Positions 1 through 8,854 of a DNA stretch of 64,000 bases are shown in pieces. The notes beneath the pieces are model-generated. The model was given only the letters and a program-made list of their open reading frames with translations, did not search any database and had not been told where the DNA came from. The stretch's first letter is position 1. Every line of letters starts with the position of its first letter. Origin of the DNA: Micromonospora okii. Lineage in GTDB: Bacteria > Actinomycetota > Actinomycetes > Mycobacteriales > Micromonosporaceae. Made by a program: the position numbers and the translations under genes. The DNA lies in assembly GCF_020884795.1 (NCBI RefSeq), contig NZ_BBZF01000023.1, forward strand, positions 1 to 64,000. The letters run 5' to 3'.

Positions 1-129
1 GGAGCAGTTTTCCCGGACGCCCGGGGCGACCCCGTCGCGGTGGCGACGGAGCCGGCCCGGTGCCGGAGGAGAAGACGCGCAAACGCCCGAGACGGAACCG
101 TCGGGCGGAGAAGGAACCGTGGGGCTGGT

Positions 130-813
130 TCAGGACCGGGTCTGGACGTCCTCACGGATCTGGCGCATCAGCACGCCGGCGGCGTCCACCGGGCGGCCGG
201 GGAACATGGCCAGGGCGACGCTGCCGTGGTCGGCCCAGCCGCAGATCGCGAAGTCACCCCCGTCGCCGCTGGTCGTCCCGCACTTCATGACCCCGCCGAG
301 CCGGCCCGCGTCGACCTCACCGATCCCCGTCACCTTCCCGGTCTCGTCGGCCATGAGGCGGAAGAGGGTGTCCAGGTCGCGCTCCGGCTGCCACAGCAGG
401 GTCGTACCGCCGAAGAGGAGCACGGACCGCTTGTCGTCCGCGCGGTCCCGGTAGACGGCGCCGACGCTGCGGTCCAGCTCGATGTCGGCGGCCAGGCCGT
501 CGCGCAGGTAGTCGGCGGTGCTGCGGGCCCGCTCGCTGTCGTCCCGCGTCAGACCGGCGACGTTGTCCGGGGTGGTCAGCCTGGCGTCCTTCTGCTGCGC
601 CACCCGCCAGCCGGCGACCCCGAGCGCGCCGACGCCGGCCAGGCCGACGGCCAGCGCCGCCGTGAGGAGGAGCCGGCGGCGTCGGGACCAGGGGGCGCGC
701 TCCGGGGCGTCGCCGCGGTCCCGGGTGCTGAGCCGGATCGGCTCCTCGCCGAGTTCGATCGGCTGGGGCTCGTCGGTGAGCGACGAACGCCCGGTGAGAT
801 GCGCGTCGGACAT
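130..813 (-). CDS. Membrane-anchored protein of unknown function with C-terminal DHGS-type domain
   Basis: A 227-residue protein with a disordered N-terminus, a basic stretch (WSRRRRLLL) and one transmembrane helix near residues 55-75, followed by an extracytoplasmic domain of about 140 residues. The C-terminal part has a Cys pair (KCGTT and CGWADHGS) and ends in a helix with IRED. The same layout and the Cys-x3-DHGS block recur in the last 150 residues of the gene at 9816-11621, so the two are probably paralogues. No family name is recognised. The ATG at 811-813 has no Shine-Dalgarno sequence but lies 7 nt after TACGGT, so it may be leaderless. It is divergent from valS with only 69 bp between start codons. 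Confidence 0.8.
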   Translation of the reverse strand: MSDAHLTGRSSLTDEPQPIELGEEPIRLSTRDRGDAPERAPWSRRRRLLLTAALAVGLAGVGALGVAGWRVAQQKDARLTTPDNVAGLTRDDSERARSTADYLRDGLAADIELDRSVGAVYRDRADDKRSVLLFGGTTLLWQPERDLDTLFRLMADETGKVTGIGEVDAGRLGGVMKCGTTSGDGGDFAICGWADHGSVALAMFPGRPVDAAGVLMRQIREDVQTRS

Positions 814-820
814 AGCCGAC

Positions 821-826
821 ACCGTA
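821..826 (-). promoter_or_regulatory. -10 element for leaderless start of the DHGS-domain gene
   Basis: TACGGT on the minus strand lies 7 nt before the ATG at 813, and no ribosome binding site is seen. This TAnnnT spacing is that of actinobacterial leaderless transcripts. Confidence 0.4.
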
Positions 827-870
827 CGCGAAGCAGAGGTGGCGCACGTCAGCTCCGCCGAAGCGCTCCG

Positions 871-876
871 TAGACT
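871..876 (+). promoter_or_regulatory. -10 element for leaderless valS
   Basis: TAGACT is followed by exactly 6 nt and then the GTG start of valS. No Shine-Dalgarno sequence is present, so transcription probably begins at the G of the start codon. No T-box leader can exist in this arrangement. Confidence 0.5.
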
Positions 877-882
877 TTCAGG

Positions 883-3501
883 GTGACCGAGAGACTGGAT
901 GCCCGACGCCCCGACGCCCCGACCCTTGCCGGCCAGTACCAGCCGGGCGAGGTTGAGCAGCGACGGTACGAGCAGTGGGTAGCCGGCGGCCACTTCCGGG
1001 CGTCGGCCCAGAGCGACAAGCCCCCCTTCACCGTCGTCATCCCGCCGCCGAACGTCACCGGCTCCCTGCACATGGGCCACGCCTTCGAGCACACGCTGAT
1101 GGACGCGCTGACCCGCCGCAAGCGGATGCAGGGCTTCGAGGCGCTCTGGCTGCCGGGCATGGACCACGCCGGCATCGCCACGCAGAACCTCGTCGAGCGG
1201 CAGCTCGCCACAGAGGGGCTGTCCCGCCACGACCTGGGTCGGGAGGCGTTCGTCGAGCGGGTGTGGCGGTGGAAGGCCGAGTCCGGCGGGGCGATCCTGG
1301 GCCAGATGCGCCGCCTCGGCGACGCGGTCGACTGGGACCGCGAGCGTTTCACCATGGACGCCGGCCTGTCCCGGGCCGTGCAGACCATGTTCAAGAAGCT
1401 CTTCGACGACGGGCTGATCTACCGGGCCAACCGGATCATCAACTGGTGCCCGCGCTGCCTCACCGCGCTCTCCGACATCGAGGTGGAGCACACCGACGAC
1501 GACGGCGAGCTGATCTCGATCCGGTACAGCGACGACGTGGTGGTGGCCACCACCCGGGCCGAGACGATGCTCGGCGACACGGCCGTGGCGGTGCACCCCG
1601 ACGACGAGCGGTACCGGCACCTCATCGGCACCGAGGTCGCCCTGCCGCTGACCGACCGGCGCATCCCGATCGTGGCCGACGAGCACGTCGACCCGAAGTT
1701 CGGCACCGGCATGGTGAAGGTGACCCCCGCGCACGACCCGAACGACTTCGAGATCGGGCAGCGGCACGGCCTGCCGGCCCTGACGATCATGGACGAGCGC
1801 GGCGTCATCACCGCACACGGTCCGTTCCAGGGCCTCGACCGGTACGAGGCCCGGCCGGCGATCGTCGCCGCGCTGCGCGAGCAGGGCCTGATCGTGGCCG
1901 AGAAGCGGCCGTACGTGCACGCGGTGGGGCACTGCTCGCGGTGCAAGACGACGGTCGAGCCGCGGCTGTCGTTGCAGTGGTTCGTCAACACCGGCCCGCT
2001 GGCGAAGGCGGCCGGGGACGCGGTGCGCGACGGCCGGGTGAAGATCGAGCCGGCGGCCCAGGAGAAGCGCTACTTCGCCTGGGTCGACAACATGCACGAC
2101 TGGTGCATCTCCCGCCAGCTCTGGTGGGGCCACCGCATCCCCGTCTGGTACGGCCCGGACGGGGAGATCGTCTGCGTCGGCCCGGACGAGGAGCCGCCGA
2201 CCGGCGAGGGCTGGCAGCAGGACCAGGACGTCCTCGACACCTGGTTCTCCAGCGGCCTGTGGCCGTTCTCGACCCTCGGCTGGCCGGAGCAGACCCCGGA
2301 CCTGGCGAAGTTCTACCCGACCAGCGTCCTGGTCACCGGGTACGACATCCTCTTCTTCTGGGTCGCCCGGATGATGATGTTCGGCCTCTACGCGATGGAC
2401 GGCAGGCAGCCGTTCGACGTGATCGCCCTGCACGGCATGGTCCGCGACGAGCACGGCAAGAAGATGTCGAAGTCGTTCGGCAACGTGGTCGACCCGCTGG
2501 ACTGGATCGACCGGTTCGGCGCCGACGCCACCCGGTTCACCCTCGCCCGGGGCGCGAACCCCGGTCAGGACGTGCCGGTCAGCGAGGAGTGGTGCCAGGG
2601 CTCCCGCAACTTCTGCAACAAGCTGTGGAACGCCACCCGGTTCGCGCTGATGAACGGCGCGCACACCGGCGGGCCGCTGCCGGCCGCCGAGGCGCTGTCG
2701 ACCGTCGACCGCTGGATCCTGTCCCGGCTGGCGCATGTCACCGCCGAGGTGGACGAGCAGTTCGAGGCGTACGAGTTCGCGAAGGTCTGCGACCTGCTCT
2801 ACCACTTCGCGTGGGACGACGTCTGCGACTGGTACGTGGAGCTGAGCAAGCCGGTGCTCGCCGAGGGCGGGGCGGCGGCCGACGCCACCCGCCGGGTCCT
2901 CGGGCACGTGCTCGACCAGCTCCTGCGGCTGCTGCACCCGGTGATCCCGTTCGTCACCGACGAGCTGTGGGGCGCGCTCACCGGCGGGGAGACGGTCATG
3001 ACGGCCGCGTGGCCGGTCGCCGACCGTACCGCGATCGACGACACCGCGGAGGGCGAGGTCGGCGCGGTCCAGCGGGTGGTGACCGAGATCCGGCGGTTCC
3101 GGTCGGACCAGGGCCTGCGCCCCACCCAGCGGGTGGCGGCCCGGCTCGACGGCTTGGCCGGCGCGGGTATCTCCGCCCACGAGCGGCTGATCCGCTCGCT
3201 GGTGCGGCTCGACGTGCCCGGCGACGACTTCCAGTCGAGCGCCACCCTCGCCATGCCGGGCGAGGTGAGCGTCGCGCTGGACACCCGGGGGGCGATCGAC
3301 GTGGCCGCCGAGCGGGCCCGGCTCGCCAAGGACCGCGCGGTCGCCGAGAAGGAGGTTGCCCAGGCCCGGGCGAAGCTCGACAACCCGGCGTTCGTGGGGA
3401 AGGCCCCGGAGCCGGTGGTCGCCAAGATCCGGGACCGGCTCGCCGCCGCCGAGGCCGACCTGGTCCGCATCGACGCCGCTCTGGAGGCGCTGCCCTCGTG
3501 A
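883..3501 (+). CDS. valS: Valine--tRNA ligase
   Basis: Class I aminoacyl-tRNA synthetase that charges tRNA-Val in the cytosol, 872 residues, full length for the short bacterial type. The HIGH motif appears as HMGH at residues 63-66 and KMSKS at 527-531. Between them lies the CP1 editing domain (for example the TTRAETMLGDTAVAVHP region). The anticodon-binding domain follows, and a C-terminal coiled coil (AERARLAKDRAVAEKEVAQARAK) interacts with tRNA. The GTG start is set by the upstream TAGACT and the family N-terminus. Its TGA overlaps the GTG of folC, a conserved actinobacterial pairing that implies translational coupling. Confidence 0.98.
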   Translation: MTERLDARRPDAPTLAGQYQPGEVEQRRYEQWVAGGHFRASAQSDKPPFTVVIPPPNVTGSLHMGHAFEHTLMDALTRRKRMQGFEALWLPGMDHAGIATQNLVERQLATEGLSRHDLGREAFVERVWRWKAESGGAILGQMRRLGDAVDWDRERFTMDAGLSRAVQTMFKKLFDDGLIYRANRIINWCPRCLTALSDIEVEHTDDDGELISIRYSDDVVVATTRAETMLGDTAVAVHPDDERYRHLIGTEVALPLTDRRIPIVADEHVDPKFGTGMVKVTPAHDPNDFEIGQRHGLPALTIMDERGVITAHGPFQGLDRYEARPAIVAALREQGLIVAEKRPYVHAVGHCSRCKTTVEPRLSLQWFVNTGPLAKAAGDAVRDGRVKIEPAAQEKRYFAWVDNMHDWCISRQLWWGHRIPVWYGPDGEIVCVGPDEEPPTGEGWQQDQDVLDTWFSSGLWPFSTLGWPEQTPDLAKFYPTSVLVTGYDILFFWVARMMMFGLYAMDGRQPFDVIALHGMVRDEHGKKMSKSFGNVVDPLDWIDRFGADATRFTLARGANPGQDVPVSEEWCQGSRNFCNKLWNATRFALMNGAHTGGPLPAAEALSTVDRWILSRLAHVTAEVDEQFEAYEFAKVCDLLYHFAWDDVCDWYVELSKPVLAEGGAAADATRRVLGHVLDQLLRLLHPVIPFVTDELWGALTGGETVMTAAWPVADRTAIDDTAEGEVGAVQRVVTEIRRFRSDQGLRPTQRVAARLDGLAGAGISAHERLIRSLVRLDVPGDDFQSSATLAMPGEVSVALDTRGAIDVAAERARLAKDRAVAEKEVAQARAKLDNPAFVGKAPEPVVAKIRDRLAAAEADLVRIDAALEALPS

Positions 3502-4877
3502 CCGACCGCACCGACCGCACCGACCGCGCCCGTCGCGGTGCCCCCGGCGACGGCGGCGAGTTCGCCGCCGTCGACGCCGAGCTGTCCGCGCGCGGGTTCA
3601 CCCGCCTGCACTTCGAGCTGGACCGCATCGAGTCGCTGCTCGACCTGCTCGGCAGCCCGCAGCGGGCGTACCCGTCGATCCACCTGACCGGGACCAACGG
3701 CAAGACCTCGACCGCCCGGATGATCGACTCGCTGCTGCGGGCGTTCGGGCTGCACACCGGCCGCTACACCAGCCCGCACCTGGAGACCGTCCGGGAGCGG
3801 ATCAGCCTGGACGGGGAGCCGGTCGACGAGGAGCGCTTCGTCGCCACGTACCGGGAGGTGGCGCCGCTGGCCGAGCTGGTCGACCAGCGCTCCGCCGAGC
3901 CGCTGACCTACTTCGACATGACCACCGCGCTGGCGTTCGCCACGTTCGCGGACGCCCCGGTGGACGTGGCCGTGGTCGAGGTGGGCCTCGGCGGCGCGGA
4001 GGACTCCACCAACGTCATCCAGGCTCCGGTGGCGGTGCTCACCCCGATCGGGTTGGACCACACCGAGTGGCTGGGCGACACGATCGAGGACATCGCCCTG
4101 CACAAGGCCGGGATCATCCACTCCGGCGCCACGGTCGTCTGCGCCGCGCAGGAGGAGGAGGCCGCCCGGCCGATCCTGGAACGCTGCGCCGAGGTCGGGG
4201 CGACGATCGCCCGCGAGGGGTCCGAGTTCGGCGTCCTGCGCCGGTCGGTCGCCGTCGGCGGCCAGGTGCTCAGCATCCAGGGCCTCGGCGGGGTGTACGA
4301 GGAGGTGTTCGTCCCGCTGCACGGCGCGCACCAGGCGCAGAACGCGGCCGTGGCGCTCGCCGCCGTGGAGGCGTTCCTCGGGGCGGGGGCGAAGCGGCAG
4401 CTCGACGTCGAGACGGTGCGGGAGGGCTTCGCCACGGCCAGCTCGCCGGGCCGGCTGGAGAAGGTGCGGAACGCGCCGACCATCCTGCTCGACGGGGCGC
4501 ACAACCCGCACGGAATGGCCGCCACGGTGACCGCGATCCAGGAGGAGTTCGCGTTCAGCAAGCTGGTGGGCGTGCTCGCCGTGCTCGGCGACAAGGACGC
4601 GGCCAGCCTGCTGGAGCTGCTGGAGCCGGTGCTCGACTCGCTGGTGGTCACCCGCAACGGCTCACCTCGGGCCATGCCGGCCGAGGAGCTGGCGGCGCTC
4701 GCCCGGGAGGTGTTCGGGGCGGAGCGGGTCGAGGTGGCCGAGGAGATGCCGGACGCGATCGAGGCGGCGGTGGCCGAGGCCGAGTCCGACGTCCCGGGCG
4801 AGCTGGCCGGGGTGGGCGTGCTGATCACGGGATCGGTGGTGACCGTGGCCGACGCCCGCCGGCTCCTCAAGCGATGA
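3498..4877 (+). CDS. folC: Bifunctional dihydrofolate/folylpolyglutamate synthase
   Basis: Mur-ligase-type ATPase that adds glutamate to dihydropteroate or to folates, 459 residues. The P-loop GTNGKTS lies at about residues 65-71. TSPHLETVRERI follows, as is typical of FolC, and the central-domain motif VVEVGLGGAEDSTN aligns with the usual GLGGRLDATN motif. The C-terminal glutamate-ligase domain contains LLDGAHNPHG. The GTG start overlaps the valS stop (GTGA) and the stop overlaps the next start (ATGA), so valS-folC-DUF4233 is a translationally coupled operon. The first 25 residues, rich in DRT repeats, are variable. Confidence 0.96.
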   Translation: MTDRTDRTDRARRGAPGDGGEFAAVDAELSARGFTRLHFELDRIESLLDLLGSPQRAYPSIHLTGTNGKTSTARMIDSLLRAFGLHTGRYTSPHLETVRERISLDGEPVDEERFVATYREVAPLAELVDQRSAEPLTYFDMTTALAFATFADAPVDVAVVEVGLGGAEDSTNVIQAPVAVLTPIGLDHTEWLGDTIEDIALHKAGIIHSGATVVCAAQEEEAARPILERCAEVGATIAREGSEFGVLRRSVAVGGQVLSIQGLGGVYEEVFVPLHGAHQAQNAAVALAAVEAFLGAGAKRQLDVETVREGFATASSPGRLEKVRNAPTILLDGAHNPHGMAATVTAIQEEFAFSKLVGVLAVLGDKDAASLLELLEPVLDSLVVTRNGSPRAMPAEELAALAREVFGAERVEVAEEMPDAIEAAVAEAESDVPGELAGVGVLITGSVVTVADARRLLKR

Positions 4878-5398
4878 GCACCCCGGAGGAGAACCCCCGC
4901 CCGGCGGGCGACCCGGGGGTGGCGGGCGGCCCCGGCGCGAGCGCGGTCGGCGGCGATCTGTCGGGCGGTCCGAGCGCGGTCGGCGGGAATCTGCCGGGCG
5001 CGCCTGACGGCGAGCGGTCGGGTGGTCCCGGCGTGGAGGAGGCCGGGCCGGGGGAGCGGCGCTCCGGGCTGCGCAACCCGGAGGGGGCGGTACGCGGCCT
5101 GGGCGCGGGCACCCTCGGCCTGGAGGCGCTGGTGCTGCTGCTCGCGATCCAGCCGATCCGGGTGGTCGGCGGGGACCTCGGCGGCGCGGCCGTCGCGGCG
5201 ATCGTGGCGTTGGCCGTGGCGGCGGTGGTCCTCGCCGGCATGATGCGCCGGCCGTGGGCCTGGTACGCCGGCACCGCGCTCCAGGGCGCGCTGATGCTCG
5301 CCGGGCTGCTGCACTGGTCGCTGCTGGCGCTGGGGGTCATCTTCGCGTTCGTCTGGGGGTACGCCCTGCACGTGCGCCGGGTGATCCTCGGCCGCTGA
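4874..5398 (+). CDS. DUF4233 family membrane protein
   Basis: A 174-residue protein with a Gly/Pro-rich disordered N-terminus of about 65 residues and then four predicted transmembrane helices (GLEALVLLLAIQPI, AAVAAIVALAVAAVVLAGMM, TALQGALMLAGLL, LLALGVIFAFVWGYALHV). Small membrane proteins of this type sit directly after folC in many actinobacteria (family knowledge). Function is unknown. The ATG overlaps the folC stop by ATGA, so it is the third gene of the valS operon. Its N-terminal extension carries imperfect SAVGG-type repeats. Confidence 0.88.
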   Translation: MSTPEENPRPAGDPGVAGGPGASAVGGDLSGGPSAVGGNLPGAPDGERSGGPGVEEAGPGERRSGLRNPEGAVRGLGAGTLGLEALVLLLAIQPIRVVGGDLGGAAVAAIVALAVAAVVLAGMMRRPWAWYAGTALQGALMLAGLLHWSLLALGVIFAFVWGYALHVRRVILGR

Positions 5399-5460
5399 CC
5401 CCGGGCCGCTGACTTCCTTCGGCTGATCCGGCGCTGCCGTCGCGGCGGCGGTGTTGAGCG

Positions 5461-5506
5461 GGGCACCCTGCTATGCGGAATGCGTTAACAGGGTGCCCTT
5501 CCTTAC
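5461..5506. repeat. Hairpin repeat copy 1 (Micromonospora-like interspersed repeat)
   Basis: Perfect 10-bp arms GGGCACCCTG (5461-5470) and CAGGGTGCCC (5489-5498) flank an 18-nt loop containing GCGTTAA, followed by TTCCTTAC. Five related copies occur in the window. The TAA stop of the minus-strand gene at 5503 lies inside the tail of this repeat, so the element sits at the convergent 3' ends of DUF4233 and the VOC gene and could act as a terminator. Confidence 0.85.
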
Positions 5507-6858
5507 GCCTCGGCGCGGGTGCGCCACTGGGTGAGGGCGACGCCGTGGCCGTCCGGGTCGCGGAAGGCCGCCGCCCACACCTCCAGCTTGGTGCCCCGGT
5601 TGACGACCCTCGGGGCGTACGTGAAGCGGACGCCGGAGTCGCGCAGCCGCTCGTAGGCGCCCTGGATGTCGTCGACCTCCAGGTTGACGTGCACGAGGCG
5701 GCGGCTGATCGGGGCGGCCCCGGTGACCTCGCGCAGCACTAGCCGGGTCGCCCCCGAGGCGAGCACGGCGTTGCCCGCGCCCCGGTCGACCTCGTCGAAG
5801 CCCAGCCGGTCGCGGTAGAACTCGAGCGAGCGGTCCAGGTCGGTGACCAGCAGGGTGATGCCGACGCCGCTGATCGGGGCGGCGGCGTCGGCGGGCTCGG
5901 CCTCCGGGTCGTACCCGAAGATCGCCTCGTCCAGGTCGTCGTGGCCGGCGGTCGGCTCGGCCCGCCGGTCCGGGTCGTCCAGCGGCACGTCGATCGGGTC
6001 GTCGACCGGGGAGACGACCGGGTCGTGCGACGGGATCGTGTCGACCGGGGAGATCGTCTCGACCGGGACGGTCGCGTCGAAGCGCTCGTCGGCCGGGTGC
6101 CGGGGGGCCGGGGCGGCCCGGCGGGACAGCGCCCCGGGGAGCGGCTCCACCAGCGTCCCCTCCAGCACGACGGGGCCACCCGGGCGGTGGTGCACCACGA
6201 CCGGCTCCCGGCTGTCGGGCACGGGACCGAGGTCGTCGCGCAGCGGGTCGGGGCCGGGCGAATCGCGCAGGTCGTCGCGGAAGTCCCGCAGGTCGTCGCG
6301 GAAGTCGTCGTCGGGCGTGCGGTCGGCCCACGGCGGGGCCTCCTGCGCGATGAGCACCTCGTCGACGGGGTCGACGCCGGCGTACTCCGGGGGCAGGTCG
6401 GCGACCGCCGCAGCGGCGGCGGCGGTCTCCGCGTGGGTGGGCACGTCCTCCCAGAGGACCCGGACGCGCCGCTGGTCGTCCAGGGCCACCCGCAGGGGCA
6501 GGGACTGCCCGACCGAGGGCCACTTCGCCACCGGCACCCTCGGCTCGATGATCTTCTTGGACCGGGGCGGCAGCCCGGGCGCGTCGATGACGATCTGCAG
6601 CTCGCAGCGGCCGAACGCGTACGCGGTGGGCGGCTCGGACGCGCTGTGCACGTGGCCGACGCCGACCACCCACGTGCGCCCGCCGCCGCGCACCGTCGCC
6701 AGCGCGATCGCCAGCACCACCAGCGCCACGCCGAGCGCCACGATCGCCCAACTCGTCATGCCCAGCCCGAACAGGACCACGAAGGTCGCCACGGTGCCCA
6801 GCACCGCGGCGATGAGCTTGCGTACCGGCGCGATGGGTCGGTTCCCGCCATTCGCCAC
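5503..6858 (-). CDS. Two-helix membrane protein fused to a C-terminal VOC (glyoxalase-like) domain
   Basis: A 451-residue protein. Residues 10-60 contain two transmembrane helices, then a beta-rich region of about 90 residues (SKKIIEPRVPVAKWPSVG, LPLRVALDDQRRVRVLWEDV). An acidic, Asp/Pro-rich linker of about 150 residues follows. A VOC domain covers the last 120 residues (GITLLVTDLDRSLEFYRDRLGF, VHVNLEVDDIQGAYERL, AAFRDPDGHGVALTQW). VOC proteins include dioxygenases, isomerases and drug-binding resistance proteins. The fusion gives no substrate. The GTG at 6858 is chosen over an upstream TTG (6879) because AGGGAGG lies 6-7 nt before it. The stop codon falls inside hairpin repeat copy 1. Confidence 0.85.
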   Translation of the reverse strand: MANGGNRPIAPVRKLIAAVLGTVATFVVLFGLGMTSWAIVALGVALVVLAIALATVRGGGRTWVVGVGHVHSASEPPTAYAFGRCELQIVIDAPGLPPRSKKIIEPRVPVAKWPSVGQSLPLRVALDDQRRVRVLWEDVPTHAETAAAAAAVADLPPEYAGVDPVDEVLIAQEAPPWADRTPDDDFRDDLRDFRDDLRDSPGPDPLRDDLGPVPDSREPVVVHHRPGGPVVLEGTLVEPLPGALSRRAAPAPRHPADERFDATVPVETISPVDTIPSHDPVVSPVDDPIDVPLDDPDRRAEPTAGHDDLDEAIFGYDPEAEPADAAAPISGVGITLLVTDLDRSLEFYRDRLGFDEVDRGAGNAVLASGATRLVLREVTGAAPISRRLVHVNLEVDDIQGAYERLRDSGVRFTYAPRVVNRGTKLEVWAAAFRDPDGHGVALTQWRTRAEA

Positions 6859-7001
6859 AGTGGACCTCCCTGGGGTCAAGGGCCAGGCTAGGCCGGATCG
6901 GCGACCCAGGGAAAGAGCAGCCGCCGCGCCGGCGCCGGGACCGGGTCGCTAGGCTGACCGTACCCAGCCGAGCCGCCTTCCGCGCACAGGAGGAACCCAG
7001 C

Positions 7002-7427
7002 GTGTCCATCAGCAGCCCGGACGAGCGCACCCTCGTCCTGATCAAGCCCGACGCGGTCCGCCGTGGCCTGGTCGGCGAGATCCTCTCCCGCTTCGAGCGC
7101 AAGGGCCTGCGGATCGACGCCATGGTGTCCCGGACGATGGACGGCGACTTCGCCGACCAGCACTACGCCGAGCACGTCGACAAGGCGTTCTACCCGCCGC
7201 TGAAGAGCTTCATGACCGGCGGCCCGCTGGTCGCCCTCGTGCTCTCCGGCGACCAGGTCGTCCAGGTCGTGCGGGGCATGATCGGCAGCACCGACGGGCG
7301 CGCTGCCGCTGCCGGCACGATCCGCGGCGACCTCTCCCTGTCCAACCGGGAGAACCTGGTGCACGCCTCCGACTCGACGGACAGCGCCAAGCGCGAGATC
7401 GCCCTCTGGTTCCCCGAGCTGGGCTGA
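7002..7427 (+). CDS. ndk: Nucleoside diphosphate kinase
   Basis: Transfers the gamma phosphate of ATP to NDPs through a phosphohistidine, 141 residues, usual length. The N-terminus RTLVLIKPDAVRRGLVGEI is diagnostic. The catalytic His is H121 in NLVHASDS, with Ala where many homologues have Gly, and RGMIGSTDG precedes it. The GTG start has a strong Shine-Dalgarno sequence (AGGAGG) about 10 nt upstream, and a -10-like TAGGCT lies at 6950-6955. It is divergent from the VOC fusion gene and convergent with the sigma factor gene. Confidence 0.97.
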   Translation: MSISSPDERTLVLIKPDAVRRGLVGEILSRFERKGLRIDAMVSRTMDGDFADQHYAEHVDKAFYPPLKSFMTGGPLVALVLSGDQVVQVVRGMIGSTDGRAAAAGTIRGDLSLSNRENLVHASDSTDSAKREIALWFPELG

Positions 7428-7472
7428 CGGCTTTCCGACGCCGGGCGCGGCGGGGCCGGCCCGGCCTTCGGG

Positions 7473-8357
7473 TCACCCCGCCAGCCGGGTGAGCTTCTCC
7501 GGGTTGGCGACCACGTACAGGCCGGTGATCCGGCCGCCGGTGGCGGCCACGGTCACCGTGTACCGCCGGCTGCCGGGCCAGTGCACGACGTACCCGGGCT
7601 GGCCGTTGAGTTCCATTGGGACGGTGTGCGGCGTCGGCCGCGGGGGTCCGAGTATCCCGGCGAAGAAGCGGGCAACCCGGTCCGCCCCGCGCACCGGGTT
7701 GCGGGCCGCCCTGGTTCGGCCGCCCCCGTCGCTCCACGCGGTGACGTCGGTCGCCACCAGATCCGCCAGCCGGGCCAGGTCGCCGTCGCGGGCCGCGGCG
7801 AGGAACGCGTCCAGCAGCCGCCGTTGCTCACCCGGGTCGGCCGCGAAGCGGCGACGGTCGTCGGCGGTCCGGGCCGCAGCCCGGTGGTGCAACTGCCGGC
7901 AGTCCGCTGCGGACCGGTCCAGGATCTCGCCGATCTGGGCGTACGGCAGGTCGAAGGCGGTGCGCAGCACGTAGACCGCGCGCTCCGGCGGAGTCAGTCG
8001 CTCCAGCAGGTGCAGCAGCGCCAGGGACAGCGAGTCGCGCAGCTCCGCGTGTTCCGGCGGCCCGAAGGGCGAGGGCGCGGTGGGCACCGGCTCCGGCAGC
8101 CACGGCCCGACGTACGTCTCCCGGGCGGCCTGCCGGGCCCGCAGCCGGTCGATGGCGAGCCGGGTGACCACCCGGGACAGGTAGCGGCGCGGCTCGGCCA
8201 CCGCGGCCCGGTCGACGCCCAGCCACCGCAGGTACGCGTCCTGGAGCACGTCCTCGGCGTCGTGCAGGCTGCCGAGCATCCGGTACGCCAGGCCGAGCAG
8301 CATCGGCCGGTGCGCGTCGAGCGCACCGGCCGCCTGCGTCGTCCCGGCGGTCGTCAC
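7473..8357 (-). CDS. ECF41-family RNA polymerase sigma factor
   Basis: An extracytoplasmic-function sigma factor of 294 residues. Sigma region 2 is near residues 10-80 (RPMLLGLAYRMLGSLHDAEDVLQDAY) and region 4 near 115-170 (LTPPERAVYVLRTAFDLPYAQIGEIL). A SnoaL-like C-terminal extension follows. The extension carries WSDGGG and ends in YVVANPEKLTRLAG, matching the DGGGR and NPDKL motifs described for ECF41, where the extension replaces an anti-sigma factor. The GTG overlaps the stop of the upstream AhpD-like gene (GTGA), giving the classic ECF41 target-plus-sigma operon, probably transcribed from its own promoter. Confidence 0.94.
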   Translation of the reverse strand: MTTAGTTQAAGALDAHRPMLLGLAYRMLGSLHDAEDVLQDAYLRWLGVDRAAVAEPRRYLSRVVTRLAIDRLRARQAARETYVGPWLPEPVPTAPSPFGPPEHAELRDSLSLALLHLLERLTPPERAVYVLRTAFDLPYAQIGEILDRSAADCRQLHHRAAARTADDRRRFAADPGEQRRLLDAFLAAARDGDLARLADLVATDVTAWSDGGGRTRAARNPVRGADRVARFFAGILGPPRPTPHTVPMELNGQPGYVVHWPGSRRYTVTVAATGGRITGLYVVANPEKLTRLAG

Positions 8358-8794
8358 CCGTCCGTCGGCGGCTGCCGCCGGGTGGCGGCCACGACCCGGT
8401 TCCATACGTTGATTGTGGCGATCGCGACCGTCAGGTCCGCCAGCTCCTTCTCCGACCAGACCTTCGCGGCGGCGTCCCAGACCTCGTCGGGCACCCCGTG
8501 CTCCCCGAGGCGGGTGAGCGCGTCGGTGAGCGCGAGCGCGGCCCGTTCCCGCTCGTCGAAGAAGGGCGCCTCCCGCCAGGCCGCCACGGCGAACAGCCGC
8601 CGGCTGGACTCGCCCGCCGCGAGGGCGTCCCGGCTGTGCATGTCCACGCAGAACGCGCAGCCGTTGAGCATCGACGCGCGCAGCTTCACCAGTTCCAGCA
8701 CCGTGTGGTCGAGGTTCGCCCGGGTGTACCGCTCCAGCCCGGCCACCGCCCGGTACGCCTCCGGCGCCACCGCCTCCAGATCGATCCGACTCAT
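8354..8794 (-). CDS. AhpD/carboxymuconolactone decarboxylase-family protein (ECF41 partner)
   Basis: An alkylhydroperoxidase-D-like protein of 146 residues. The redox motif CAFCVDMH (Cys-x2-Cys-x3-His) lies at about residues 47-54 and is preceded by LVKLRASMLNG, which is diagnostic. Such proteins reduce peroxides or act as redox partners and are the commonest genes next to ECF41 sigma factors. It is the first gene of a two-gene operon and is coupled to the sigma gene by a GTGA overlap. The ATG has a weak Shine-Dalgarno sequence (GGGAG). An ECF41-type promoter lies just upstream. Confidence 0.94.
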   Translation of the reverse strand: MSRIDLEAVAPEAYRAVAGLERYTRANLDHTVLELVKLRASMLNGCAFCVDMHSRDALAAGESSRRLFAVAAWREAPFFDERERAALALTDALTRLGEHGVPDEVWDAAAKVWSEKELADLTVAIATINVWNRVVAATRRQPPTDG

Positions 8795-8827
8795 CGTGTT
8801 CTCCCGTCCTCGTCGGTACACCGGGAC

Positions 8828-8854
8828 GACGGCGGCGGGCGCGGGGATGTGACG
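8828..8854 (-). promoter_or_regulatory. Probable ECF41-type promoter
   Basis: On the minus strand, CGTCACA (8854-8848) is followed after 16 nt by CGTC (8831-8828). This matches the TGTCACA and CGTC elements described for ECF41 targets with one mismatch, and it lies 34 nt before the AhpD start. A second CGTCACA copy lies 16 nt further upstream (8870-8864), so the true -35 could be duplicated. Confidence 0.6.

Noticed and set aside
1..129. C-terminus of a gene entering from the left
   Set aside because: Open frames exist on the plus strand but none stops before the minus-strand gene or shows a recognisable domain.
130..3180. 1016-residue minus-strand open frame
   Set aside because: Only its last 227 codons (130-813) look like a protein; the rest is the antisense of valS in a GC-rich frame.
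975..3497. Long plus-strand frame inside valS leading into folC
   Set aside because: The part before 3498 is a shifted frame of valS; only the folC part is real.
5471..7123. 550-residue minus-strand frame ending RKGTLLTHSA
   Set aside because: It is antisense or shifted relative to the VOC gene and ndk; its tail is simply the hairpin repeat translated.
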